Shown in pieces: positions 1 to 6,296 of a stretch of 23,023 nt of DNA. How positions within the stretch are numbered: the first letter of the stretch is position 1; each line of letters opens with the position of its first letter. A program made the position numbers and the translations under genes. The DNA is from Microcaldota archaeon (GTDB lineage: Archaea > Micrarchaeota > Micrarchaeia > Burarchaeales > JAKAKT01), in NCBI GenBank assembly GCA_026396425.1, contig JAPLWU010000037.1, forward strand, positions 1-23,023, written 5' to 3'. The notes below the pieces were generated by a model. The model made no database searches. It saw only the letters and a program-made list of their open reading frames with translations, and was not told where the DNA came from.

Positions 1-544
1 GCACCTCGACCTTCGACCCGAGAAGCTTCACTACCGGCGCCATCGCGTCCTCGGCCTGGTTCCCGTACGGGCAATAGGCCATAGTGTAAAGATAGACTTC
101 CGGGTTGTCGGTTTTGGGTATTGTTTGCGCGGCTGGAGGTTCTGCCACTTCAATCGGCTTGTCCAAGTCGTAAACGTAGTTCGTGACCACGAAGAATTTG
201 CCGTCCTTTGTCGCGTAAAGGCCCAGGCTCTGCCCGCTGATTGAGATATTGACCTCGTAGAATTGCGTGCCTTCGACAACGCCATTCAGCGTCGCCGTGC
301 CTGTCCCCTGCATCAGGTAATCGTTAATGTATTTCACCGTCTTGTCCGCCGCCTGCTGGGCAGAAATCGTGCCGGGCTGCAGGCCGCATGAGGTAACATT
401 AGTTCCGGTGCCCGCAGGCACTTGGCCCTGCCTATTCAGGCCCCAGTAAAGGGCGAGCAGCAACGCAACCGCCAGAACAACGGTCGCCACTTGCCAGATG
501 TTCAATCCTTCCGTCTCCTTAGTTTTTTCAGTCGATTCGGCCAT
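1..544 (-). CDS. Membrane-anchored thioredoxin/DsbA-like protein (partial, 3' end outside window)
   Basis: The reading frame opens at ATG 544-542 and stays open to the left edge, giving 181 visible residues. A short charged N-terminus (MAESTEKTKETEG) precedes one hydrophobic segment at about residues 16-36, probably a signal anchor. A pre-domain follows, and near the visible end comes VYLYTMAYCPYGNQAEDA, the first beta strand and active-site region of a thioredoxin fold. The motif is CPYG, with a single cysteine instead of CxxC. I infer a role in thiol or disulfide chemistry outside the membrane; this rests on the fold motif only. A GGTGTG ribosome binding site lies about 8 nt upstream. The rest of the thioredoxin domain is missing from the window. 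Confidence 0.75.
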   Translation of the reverse strand, partial: MAESTEKTKETEGLNIWQVATVVLAVALLLALYWGLNRQGQVPAGTGTNVTSCGLQPGTISAQQAADKTVKYINDYLMQGTGTATLNGVVEGTQFYEVNISISGQSLGLYATKDGKFFVVTNYVYDLDKPIEVAEPPAAQTIPKTDNPEVYLYTMAYCPYGNQAEDAMAPVVKLLGSKVEV

Positions 545-790
545 TCAAAACACACCTCAGATTAGTATTAGTAAGATAAATTGCCCATGATAAATTTAAT
601 AGGCTTCGCCTGCGGGGAGGCGCGGGCGCAAATCCTGCCCGGACGAAAAACCCAGCGGGGCTTCCCTCAATAACCCACGCCTGAAGGCGTGGGTTTGCAG
701 GGGATTGATTAGAAAGAACTCGTGCCTTCACCTCCGCCCAAGGGCGGAGGCTTTGGGCGTGGGTTATTGTCAACAAGCTCCTCAATCTTG
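545..790. other. Intergenic region, mostly a hairpin-rich element
   Basis: This stretch holds the promoter of the leftward thioredoxin-like gene (an AT-rich box around 570-585), a GC-rich segment at about 605-660, and the inverted-repeat element at 669-768. I see no convincing gene in it. Short open frames here are incidental. Confidence 0.6.
669..768. repeat. 100-bp inverted-repeat element with two internal hairpins
   Basis: AATAACCCACGCC at 669-681 is the exact reverse complement of GGCGTGGGTTATT at 756-768. Inside, AACCCACGCC (672-681) also pairs perfectly with GGCGTGGGTT (686-695) across a TGAA loop, and CCTCCGCCC (731-739) pairs with GGGCGGAGG (742-750) across AA. The left arm can therefore choose between two partners. 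The element sits just beyond the stop of the ABC permease gene. Its CCCACGCC core recurs at 1635-1703, and a related core at 6154-6275. It is a MITE-like or structured-RNA repeat; I see no transposase and no obvious target duplication. Confidence 0.8.
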
Positions 791-1609
791 CTAGGTGCGC
801 GGCGTTAGCCGCGGCGACAATTTTTTATAAAGCAGCACCACTGCAAAGCCGCCCACGAGCGTCAGCACTATTGCCCCTCCGGTCGCCAAATCAAAATAGT
901 ATGCAAGCGTCAGCCCCGTTATAACCGAAGCGACTCCGATCAAAGCGGCGACTCCGATCGTATTTCTGAAACTGCGGCAAATCAGCAGCGCAATGGAGGC
1001 GGGTATGACGAGAAATGACGATACGAGGAGTATGCCGACGATGCGCATCGAGAGTACGACGGTTATCGCGGTCAGGACGACGAGCATCGCGTTCAGCCTT
1101 TCAACCGGAATTCCCGACGCGCGGGCGGAATCCTCGTCGAACGTCATATAGAAGAGCTCCTTGTAGAAAAGCAAGAGCGCAACGAGGGTCGCAATTCCCA
1201 CCGCGAGTATGAGCAGTATGTCGGTCCCGCTAACCGCGAGGATGCTCCCGAAAAGGTACGAGAAAAGGTCCGCTTTGAAGCCGTGCGACAGGCTGACCAG
1301 CACGACTCCCATAGAAAGCCCGAACGAGAAGAAGATCGCGATTGCGGCATCACCGTAAACCTTCATGCTCTTGAGCTTCTGGATGCCTATTGCCGCAAGC
1401 ACGGAGAAGGCGAGCGCTGAAAGGAGGGGATAGACGCCGAAAAACATGCCAGCGGCTATTCCCCCGAAAGAGATGTGCGCGAGCCCATCTCCAAGCAGCG
1501 ACATTCGACGCAGGACGAGGAAAACCCCTATGACCGCGCACAGCAGCGCTATGAGGATTCCCGCGATGAAGGCGCGCTGCATAAACCCGTACTGAAGTAA
1601 TTCCAGCAT
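791..1609 (-). CDS. znuB: Zinc/manganese-type ABC transporter permease (ZnuB family)
   Basis: A 272-residue polytopic protein of normal length for the ABC-3 metal permease family, which forms the membrane channel of zinc or manganese importers. It has about eight hydrophobic segments. Family hallmarks are LVLRRMSLLGDGLAHISFGG near the N-terminus (residues about 31-50), the Gly-rich stretch GDAAIAIFFSFGLSMG, and RIVGILLVSSFLVIPA near residues 189-205. The start ATG at 1609 follows a GGTG site about 6 nt upstream. It is the last gene of a minus-strand operon after the binding protein and ATPase genes. The 58-bp gap to the ATPase gene carries part of an inverted repeat. The symbol is by family; the metal is inferred from the binding protein. 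Confidence 0.93.
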   Translation of the reverse strand: MLELLQYGFMQRAFIAGILIALLCAVIGVFLVLRRMSLLGDGLAHISFGGIAAGMFFGVYPLLSALAFSVLAAIGIQKLKSMKVYGDAAIAIFFSFGLSMGVVLVSLSHGFKADLFSYLFGSILAVSGTDILLILAVGIATLVALLLFYKELFYMTFDEDSARASGIPVERLNAMLVVLTAITVVLSMRIVGILLVSSFLVIPASIALLICRSFRNTIGVAALIGVASVITGLTLAYYFDLATGGAIVLTLVGGFAVVLLYKKLSPRLTPRT

Positions 1610-1634
1610 TAAAGCACCTAATCGACCTAGTCGT

Positions 1635-1703
1635 CACATACCCACGCCCTAGGGGATGGGCTTGTGATCATCGGATAAACCGCGCCGAGGGCGTGGGTAT
1701 GTG
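1635..1703. repeat. Inverted repeat with 16-bp arms overlapping the end of znuC
   Basis: CACATACCCACGCCCT at 1635-1650 is perfectly complementary to AGGGCGTGGGTATGTG at 1688-1703, with a 37-nt interior. The right arm lies inside the ATPase gene and encodes part of its C-terminal tail; the left arm lies between the ATPase and permease genes. It shares CACATACC, CGCCCT and GGGCGTG with the tandem units at 6154-6275 and the ACCCACGCC core with 669-768. As an mRNA hairpin it could tune expression between the two transporter genes. Confidence 0.8.
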
Positions 1704-2447
1704 GTGATGATGCGGCACGAACGCCATTCCGGCAGGGTAGGCGCAGTGCAGGTCGGCCGTGCTGAGGCCCTTGGAAACATCATGGAAGGTCACGGCGATG
1801 TTGACGCACGCGAGCTTGTTCACGTTCTTTGACACGAGGCCTATATCATGCGATACGAGCACGAGCGTCAGCCCGAACTCCTTGTTTAGGCGCCTTAGGA
1901 GCGCGTAGAAGTTGTGCTGCGCCTCCATGTCGACGCCAACCGTTGGCTCATCTAATATGAGCAGCTCGGGCTCGGTGGCGAGCGCCCGCGCTATGAACAC
2001 TCTCTGCTGTTGCCCCCCGGAAAGGTCGCCTATGCGGCTGTCGCGAAGATTGAGGATTCCGGCCGTCTTAAGCGCCCTTTCCACCGCCGCGTAATCGGCC
2101 GAGGAAAGCCGCCTCGCAAGACCTGCTTTTGGGATTCTCCCCATGCTCGCAACCTCGAAAACCGTTGCAGGGAAATTCTGGTCGAAATTCGTCGCCTTCT
2201 GGGGAACGTAGCCCACCCGCCGCCATTCCCTGAAATCCGCGATGCCCTTCCCGAATATCATTATTGAGCCCTCATCGGGCTTGAGGAGGTTGAGCATCAG
2301 CTTTACTATGGTTGTTTTGCCGGAGCCGTTCGGCCCGATTACTCCCACGAAATCCCCGCGTTCGATGGAGAACGTGGCCTTTTCCACGGCCGGCTGCCTG
2401 CCGTAGCCGAAAGAAACGTTCTCGAATTCCACTATTTTTTCGGCCAT
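1668..2447 (-). CDS. znuC: Zinc/manganese-type ABC transporter ATP-binding protein (ZnuC family)
   Basis: A 259-residue ABC ATPase that powers metal import with the neighbouring permease. Walker A is GPNGSGKTT (38-46), the Q-loop glutamine is in YVPQKATNF (about 83), the signature is LSGGQQQR (142-149), Walker B is LLILDEPTVGVD (162-173) and the switch histidine is in VLVSHDIG (H200). The domain order and the H-rich end (FVPHHHH) fit the ZnuC/MntA branch. The tail HIPTPSARFIR is encoded by the right arm and interior of the inverted repeat at 1635-1703, so the native C-terminus has probably been replaced or extended by that element. The start is ATG 2447, 25 bp after the stop of the binding-protein gene. 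Confidence 0.95.
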   Translation of the reverse strand: MAEKIVEFENVSFGYGRQPAVEKATFSIERGDFVGVIGPNGSGKTTIVKLMLNLLKPDEGSIMIFGKGIADFREWRRVGYVPQKATNFDQNFPATVFEVASMGRIPKAGLARRLSSADYAAVERALKTAGILNLRDSRIGDLSGGQQQRVFIARALATEPELLILDEPTVGVDMEAQHNFYALLRRLNKEFGLTLVLVSHDIGLVSKNVNKLACVNIAVTFHDVSKGLSTADLHCAYPAGMAFVPHHHHIPTPSARFIR

Positions 2448-2472
2448 TTTTTCACTATTCGAAATCTTTTCG

Positions 2473-3414
2473 CTATCCGCATTCCAGGCCCGTCCTTATA
2501 CTGTCTAGATTTTCCTCCATAAGCGAAACGTAGTCCTCGCTGCGAGCCTGCTCTCCGGATGTAAGCCCGTGTATCGTATTGAACATCAGAACCTGCCCGT
2601 TTATCTCGCTTGCGATTGCCTGCGCGGATTTCGGGCTTATCAGGCTTTCGAAGAAAACAGCGGTGACGTTTTGCGCCCTCGCCTGCTCCACGATTTTCAC
2701 AAGTTCCGCCGGGGACGGCTCGCCCTCCTCGCTCACGCCTTCAATCGGAATCTGGTTGCAGCCGTATTCCCCGCAGAAATACCCGAGTGTCGCGTGCGTT
2801 ATGAGGATGTCCTTTTTCCTGCATGACGAAATCACGGTGCGAATCTTCGCGTCAAGCGCATCCAGCTTTGCTTCGTACGCCGCGGCATTGCGTTCGTAGT
2901 AATCCTTGCCTTCCGGGTCCGCCTGGATGAAAGCGTCCTTTATCGCTTGAACCTGCTTCTTTGCATAGGCGGGAGCAAGCCAGATGTGCGGGTCGTACTC
3001 ACCGTGGCCGCGTTCCCCTTCATGCGCTTCGTTTTCGTTTTGCCCGTCCGCCCTTATCAGCTCGATTCCCTTGCTCGTATCCACGACAACCAATTCGTTG
3101 TTGCCAACGCCGTTAATCAGGTTATCCGCCCACGGCTCAATTCCCGCCCCGTTAAGGATGAAAACATCGGCCACGGAAAGCTGCTTTATCGCGGATGGCG
3201 TCGGCTCGAAATTATGCGGCTCGACTCCCGGCGGGATAAGCACGGTTACCTCCGCCCTCTCTCCTCCGACATTCCTTGCAAAATCGTACAACGGGTAAAA
3301 GCTCGCGACAACCTTGAGCTTGCCGTTCGGTTCGGCCTTCTCTGCCTGCATGCAACCTGCGAGCATGAACGAGCACAGGGAAAGCACGAGTATTGGCAGT
3401 AACCCCCTAGCCAT
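2473..3414 (-). CDS. znuA: Zinc-type ABC transporter substrate-binding lipoprotein (ZnuA family)
   Basis: A 313-residue cluster-9 metal-binding protein. The start is taken as ATG 3414; a GTG three codons upstream is also possible. A lipoprotein signal peptide ends in LAGC (C21), so the mature protein should be tethered outside the membrane. Metal ligands are visible in EPHNFEP (H67), DPHIWLAP (H143) and THATLGYF (H207). Three histidines are the zinc-type set of ZnuA rather than the mixed His/Glu/Asp set of manganese binders. A short His/Glu-rich loop (about 127-139), common in zinc binders, precedes H143. First gene of a minus-strand operon with the ATPase and permease, divergent from a NikR-like regulator. 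Confidence 0.95.
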   Translation of the reverse strand: MARGLLPILVLSLCSFMLAGCMQAEKAEPNGKLKVVASFYPLYDFARNVGGERAEVTVLIPPGVEPHNFEPTPSAIKQLSVADVFILNGAGIEPWADNLINGVGNNELVVVDTSKGIELIRADGQNENEAHEGERGHGEYDPHIWLAPAYAKKQVQAIKDAFIQADPEGKDYYERNAAAYEAKLDALDAKIRTVISSCRKKDILITHATLGYFCGEYGCNQIPIEGVSEEGEPSPAELVKIVEQARAQNVTAVFFESLISPKSAQAIASEINGQVLMFNTIHGLTSGEQARSEDYVSLMEENLDSIRTGLECG

Positions 3415-3442
3415 AAGAAACACAGAACAGAATCGGGCAGTC

Positions 3443-3479
3443 AGTATTATTAATACTTTCTTAAATAGTTAATAATATT
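3443..3479. promoter_or_regulatory. Bidirectional promoter and operator candidate between znuA and the NikR-like gene
   Basis: AGTATTA-T-TAATACT at 3443-3457 is a perfect 7-1-7 inverted repeat. A related sequence appears in opposite orientation at 3464-3479 (reverse complement AATATTATTAACTATT, sharing TATTATTAA). Between them, TTAAATAG at 3461-3468 could serve as a TATA element in both directions. Dyad operators spaced like this suit a ribbon-helix-helix tetramer of the NikR type. Binding by the adjacent regulator is inference. Confidence 0.55.
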
Positions 3480-3509
3480 CGAACCCGGGTATTTAAAGGG
3501 GTTATTAAG

Positions 3510-3893
3510 ATGGCAATAATCAGCGTGTCAATAGACGCGGAAACGCTCGCCGAAGCAGACGCGGCGGTCGAGGCACTCGGCCTATGCAGCAGGTCCGATG
3601 TTTTCAGAAAAGGCGTGAAAAACTTCGTATCGGAAATGCGCCGCCCTGAAAGCCTGCCGTCAAGTGCAAACGCCGTCCTCGTTGTGATGCACGCGGAAGG
3701 GCACGAGGACGAGGTGACGGACCTGAAGCACGACTTTGAGCAGGTGATAATAATGCAGACGCATACGAAGCTCGATGAGCGCCACTGCCTCGAAATATTC
3801 GTGCTCAAAGGCAATGGGAAGCGGATTGCGGCATTTGCGAACGCAATCTCCTCGAACCGGCACGTGAAGTATTCAAAGCTCGTTCTGCCTTAG
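3510..3893 (+). CDS. NikR-family ribbon-helix-helix metal-responsive regulator with an altered metal site
   Basis: A 127-residue protein with the NikR layout. An N-terminal ribbon-helix-helix (about 1-45, strand IISVSID, then EALGLCSRSDVFRKGVKNFV) is followed by an ACT-like ligand-binding domain that starts at NAVLVVMHAEGHE and includes CLEIFVLKGNG. Compared with E. coli NikR ligands H76, H87, H89 and C95, the equivalents here are H74, H85, K87 and C93: the third histidine is lysine. H92 next to C93 might substitute. The gene is divergent from a zinc-type ABC operon, not a nickel transporter, so it probably controls that operon in response to a metal (inference). An AAGGGG ribosome binding site lies about 8 nt upstream of the ATG. 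Confidence 0.85.
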   Translation: MAIISVSIDAETLAEADAAVEALGLCSRSDVFRKGVKNFVSEMRRPESLPSSANAVLVVMHAEGHEDEVTDLKHDFEQVIIMQTHTKLDERHCLEIFVLKGNGKRIAAFANAISSNRHVKYSKLVLP

Positions 3894-3904
3894 GTTGAGC
3901 GCAG

Positions 3905-3940
3905 GACAAGCGGCATTTCCGCGGAAACGGGATGGGTTTT
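3905..3940 (+). repeat. Dispersed hairpin repeat, partial copy 4
   Basis: Just after the stop of the NikR-like gene, AGGACAAGCGGCATTTCC leads into the 12-bp palindrome TTTCCGCGGAAA (3916-3927), then GGGATGGGTTTT. The ATTTCC/GGAAA hairpin followed by GATG and a T-run matches the 3' half of the copies at 4272, 11891 and 14269. It could act as the 3' end of the upstream mRNA. Confidence 0.45.
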
Positions 3941-3993
3941 AGGCGTTTAAGTGCACTTACTACTTTATACTATCCAAAGTTCATGGTATATTC

Positions 3994-4191
3994 GTGGTCA
4001 AAGAAGAAAAGCAAAGATTCCTCGAAGCATGGGGTAAGCATATTGAGGGGACTACCCTTCAACACAAGTTCTCGAGCTTCAGTTCTGTTGGAGAAGCGGT
4101 TTTCTGCGAAAGTTTCAGAAGGGGCATTCTGGCCCACCGCAGTCTCACGAAGAAAGAAAAACGCGAAATCTGCACATACACGAAACTCTAG
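3994..4191 (+). CDS. Possible leaderless small protein, unrecognised (65 aa)
   Basis: A GTG-initiated frame encodes a basic 65-residue peptide starting VKEEKQRFLEAWGKHIEG and ending SLTKKEKREICTYTKL. I recognise no family and see no membrane segment. Support is positional: a TATA box (TTTATA, 3964-3969) is centred 27 nt upstream of the GTG, which would put transcription start at the start codon, as in leaderless archaeal genes. A hairpin with a T-run follows the stop by 4 nt. A competing frame overlaps at 3932-4204 but has no such start context. Confidence 0.42.
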   Translation: MVKEEKQRFLEAWGKHIEGTTLQHKFSSFSSVGEAVFCESFRRGILAHRSLTKKEKREICTYTKL

Positions 4192-4194
4192 CCT

Positions 4195-4213
4195 GAAAGA
4201 GTAACTCTTTTTT
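4195..4213. terminator. Hairpin plus T-run after the small gene
   Basis: AAAGAG (4196-4201) pairs with CTCTTT (4205-4210) across TAA and runs into further T residues to 4213. It resembles an intrinsic termination signal for the 3994-4191 transcript. Confidence 0.5.
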
Positions 4214-4271
4214 CTACCCCATTTCTTCCGGCGGCAGTCACAGTCCTCAGCCTTCCAGCCGGCAGACGATT

Positions 4272-4338
4272 GGTCCGCTTGGTGGAAAGTGCTCCGCCAG
4301 AGCGCCGAAGAACAGTGCATTTCCTAGGGAATAAGATG
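4272..4338 (+). repeat. Dispersed hairpin repeat, copy 1 (about 67 bp)
   Basis: It begins GGTCCGCTTGGTGG and ends with the hairpin ATTTCC-TA-GGGAAT, then AAGATG and a long pyrimidine run. It aligns over its full length with 11891-11955 and 14269-14340, all on the plus strand. It lies in the convergent gap before the end of the secreted Cys-rich gene. The rest of 4214-4382 shows no gene. Confidence 0.7.
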
Positions 4339-4382
4339 TCTTTTTTCCTCTTTTCTTTCGGCGTATTGCGATTCAGCGAGCG

Positions 4383-6092
4383 TTATTTTGCCAGGAAGCT
4401 CCACCAGGGCTGCTCCGCTTTTTCAACTGCACCTGTCCGAGCACTTATCGTGGTTGTGACCGGTACGGTGACCGGGAAGACGAAAAGAAACGCGCCAGTC
4501 CTCGAACCCCGCACGACGTAAGTCGGGTTCTGCCCGGTCTGGAGCGTCATCTCGTCAGCTTGTTGGAGAGGGCTTCCTGCTCCAGCATTTGCCACCGCCC
4601 GGTCTGGCTGCACGAGGCCGGAGATATTTACGGACCCCCCTCCGCAGGCAACAAGCGCCCCGCTCTTCGCATCGCAGGTGCAATTCGTTGGGCAAAGAAG
4701 TGTGGAGTTGGCACCAGCCGCGCTCGGCGGGCAGTTGCCAGGAAAGAAGAAGGAGTGGTTGACGTCAGTATCCCCAGTGAATTGAATGCATTTTTGTTCA
4801 TCGCGGGACCAGAGGCAAATCGCGTTCTGCTCGCAATGCGAACATTCAGTATAGTTAGAACAATCGTGGGAGGGGCACATCAACGGCAGGATTATATCGT
4901 TCCCCTCGGGCGTAACATTCGTACTGAAATTCCCGAGCGGGTTGTATGGGGCGCACTTATCATCCTTGACCGACCACTGGCACCTGCGCCTGATGCCGTC
5001 ATTGCCGGCGCATGAGAAGCAGTCCGCGTATTCGAAGCAGTAGTCGCCTCCCTTGCTCATGTATTGGCAGTCGTTCGGCTCGGTTACCCAGCCGGCCTTC
5101 AGGCCGCTTGCATTGACTTCGCCCCAGGTTTTTCCGTCCACGCATGCCCCGAGGAAATCCGCCCAGCCGCACTGGCTGGCGTTGTTCATCTTCGGCGCAT
5201 TGGCGCAAGCCGCGCAGTCGGGGTAAATGCCGCACCGGATTGCGGACTGGGCCGGAGTGGATGGGGGCGGTTGAGATGTTGGAAGAACCGGCGGAGTTTG
5301 GGTTGAGCCCGGAGTCTGAGTGGACGTATTCGTCGGAGTAGTTGGCGTTGTCGGAGTCGTGTGTGTAGTATTGTTGGCAATGGGTGTGGTCCCAGGCTGC
5401 CTTGCAGGCGGAGGTGTATCTTTCTGCTGGGTGTATACCGGTGCTTGCCCCCCTGGGCAAGTGAATATGCAGGATGGCGAAGTGCAGGGCACGCAAGCCT
5501 GCCCGTTCCACATGCACCCGAGCTTGCCAGTGCATGGATTGGCGTTGTTGCAAGTGGTTGCCTGCGCGCAGTAATCATTCTTCCAATAGATATCATAGCA
5601 GCCCAAGTAAGCGTTCCAGCGCATTGGGTGGCCGTCCGGGGCGGTTGCCGGGCATGTTTGTTCCTCCATGGTTATTCCAGCTTCCGGAACGTTGCTTTCC
5701 GGCGTTTCGCCATTCACGGTGATTCCAGGCCCTTCCAGCGCCTGGCCGTCAGTAATCTGAGGAACCTGCGGCAGGCCGTCGTCTGCCGTGGGAGAGCTTA
5801 AGAAATAGCTAGCGCATTGGGAGGCGCAATCTGCCGGGTACACCGAGCCGCAGTTATTCCAGTCCATCCCCGCTGCTGCCGCGGCAGCATTGCACGCCGC
5901 CGAGCAGGAATCAAGGCAATAGGCGTCGCATTCGCCGTAGCTCGATCCGACATTGAAGTAGCATACGAAGTTGGCATGGAGCATTTGGGATTGTTGCTCC
6001 TGTGCGGCGGCTGGCGCCACGAGTAGAAGCAGCATGGCCGCTATGAAAACGGTGAACCGAAGAGCATCGCCTTGGGAAGCCGGTTTTTTCAC
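4383..6092 (-). CDS. Secreted cysteine-rich protein with PSI-like modules and a Thr/Pro-rich linker
   Basis: About 569 residues. The GTG at 6092 is chosen because GGTGAT lies 5 nt upstream; a TTG one codon earlier is possible. A signal peptide (hydrophobic core about 16-30, ending APAAAQ) implies export. Some forty cysteines follow. Four modules fit C-x2-3-Y/N-x-x-C-x-x-C ... C-x-W ... C, at about 181-203, 287-318, 352-380 and 411-435 (for example YTECSHCEQNAICLWS), resembling PSI/plexin-type disulfide modules. A mucin-like linker rich in T, P and N-x-T sequons spans about 223-283, so surface N-glycosylation is plausible. No clear C-terminal anchor; one hydrophobic stretch (about 534-548) sits near the end. 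Function unknown; a surface adhesion or contact role is inference. Confidence 0.8.
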   Translation of the reverse strand: MKKPASQGDALRFTVFIAAMLLLLVAPAAAQEQQSQMLHANFVCYFNVGSSYGECDAYCLDSCSAACNAAAAAAGMDWNNCGSVYPADCASQCASYFLSSPTADDGLPQVPQITDGQALEGPGITVNGETPESNVPEAGITMEEQTCPATAPDGHPMRWNAYLGCYDIYWKNDYCAQATTCNNANPCTGKLGCMWNGQACVPCTSPSCIFTCPGGQAPVYTQQKDTPPPARQPGTTPIANNTTHTTPTTPTTPTNTSTQTPGSTQTPPVLPTSQPPPSTPAQSAIRCGIYPDCAACANAPKMNNASQCGWADFLGACVDGKTWGEVNASGLKAGWVTEPNDCQYMSKGGDYCFEYADCFSCAGNDGIRRRCQWSVKDDKCAPYNPLGNFSTNVTPEGNDIILPLMCPSHDCSNYTECSHCEQNAICLWSRDEQKCIQFTGDTDVNHSFFFPGNCPPSAAGANSTLLCPTNCTCDAKSGALVACGGGSVNISGLVQPDRAVANAGAGSPLQQADEMTLQTGQNPTYVVRGSRTGAFLFVFPVTVPVTTTISARTGAVEKAEQPWWSFLAK

Positions 6093-6110
6093 CAATCATC
6101 ACCCACATAT

Positions 6111-6150
6111 CCACGCATATCCACGCATATCCACGCATATCCACGCATAT
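6111..6150. repeat. Tandem 10-bp repeat, four units
   Basis: CCACGCATAT is repeated four times exactly, preceded by a degenerate unit (CCACATAT at 6103-6110). The array lies immediately upstream of the ribosome binding site of the Cys-rich secreted gene, in its promoter or leader. The 10-bp period is close to one helical turn, so it could be a phased protein-binding array or simply a slippage-prone microsatellite. Confidence 0.95.
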
Positions 6151-6153
6151 TCA

Positions 6154-6275
6154 CGCCCTCGGCGTGGTCTTACCCTGCTTCCACATACCGGCCCAGTCGG
6201 GCGTGATTATGCGACGCCCTCGGCGAGGTCTTATCCCACTTTCACATACCGGCCCAGCAGGGCGTGGTTATGTGA
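6154..6275. repeat. Two tandem 61-bp hairpin units
   Basis: Units 6154-6214 and 6215-6275 both run CGCCCTCGGCG, GGTCTTA, CACATACCGGCCCAG, GGGCG, TTATG. In the second, TCACATA and TATGTGA pair around an inner GCCC/GGGC stem. The units share CACATACC, CGCCCT and GGGCGTG with the inverted repeat at 1635-1703. They fill the gap between two minus-strand genes. Confidence 0.85.
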
Positions 6276-6296
6276 CCCTTATGCCGAAATCATCTT

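Noticed and set aside
669..768. Left or right end of an IS200/IS605 element
   Set aside because: The CCCACGCC hairpin resembles such ends, but no TnpA or TnpB gene is present and the element has terminal inverted repeats, which that family lacks.
3932..4204. Alternative 90-codon frame overlapping the small gene
   Set aside because: The start is upstream of the TATA box at 3964, and composition is Ser/Lys-rich without recognisable features.
4999..5596. Open frames overlapping the Cys-rich secreted gene in other frames
   Set aside because: They are Arg/His/Pro-rich shadows of a gene with a clear signal peptide and regular cysteine modules.
6103..6150. Possible CRISPR array
   Set aside because: The units are 10 bp and contiguous, with no spacers; this is a simple tandem repeat.
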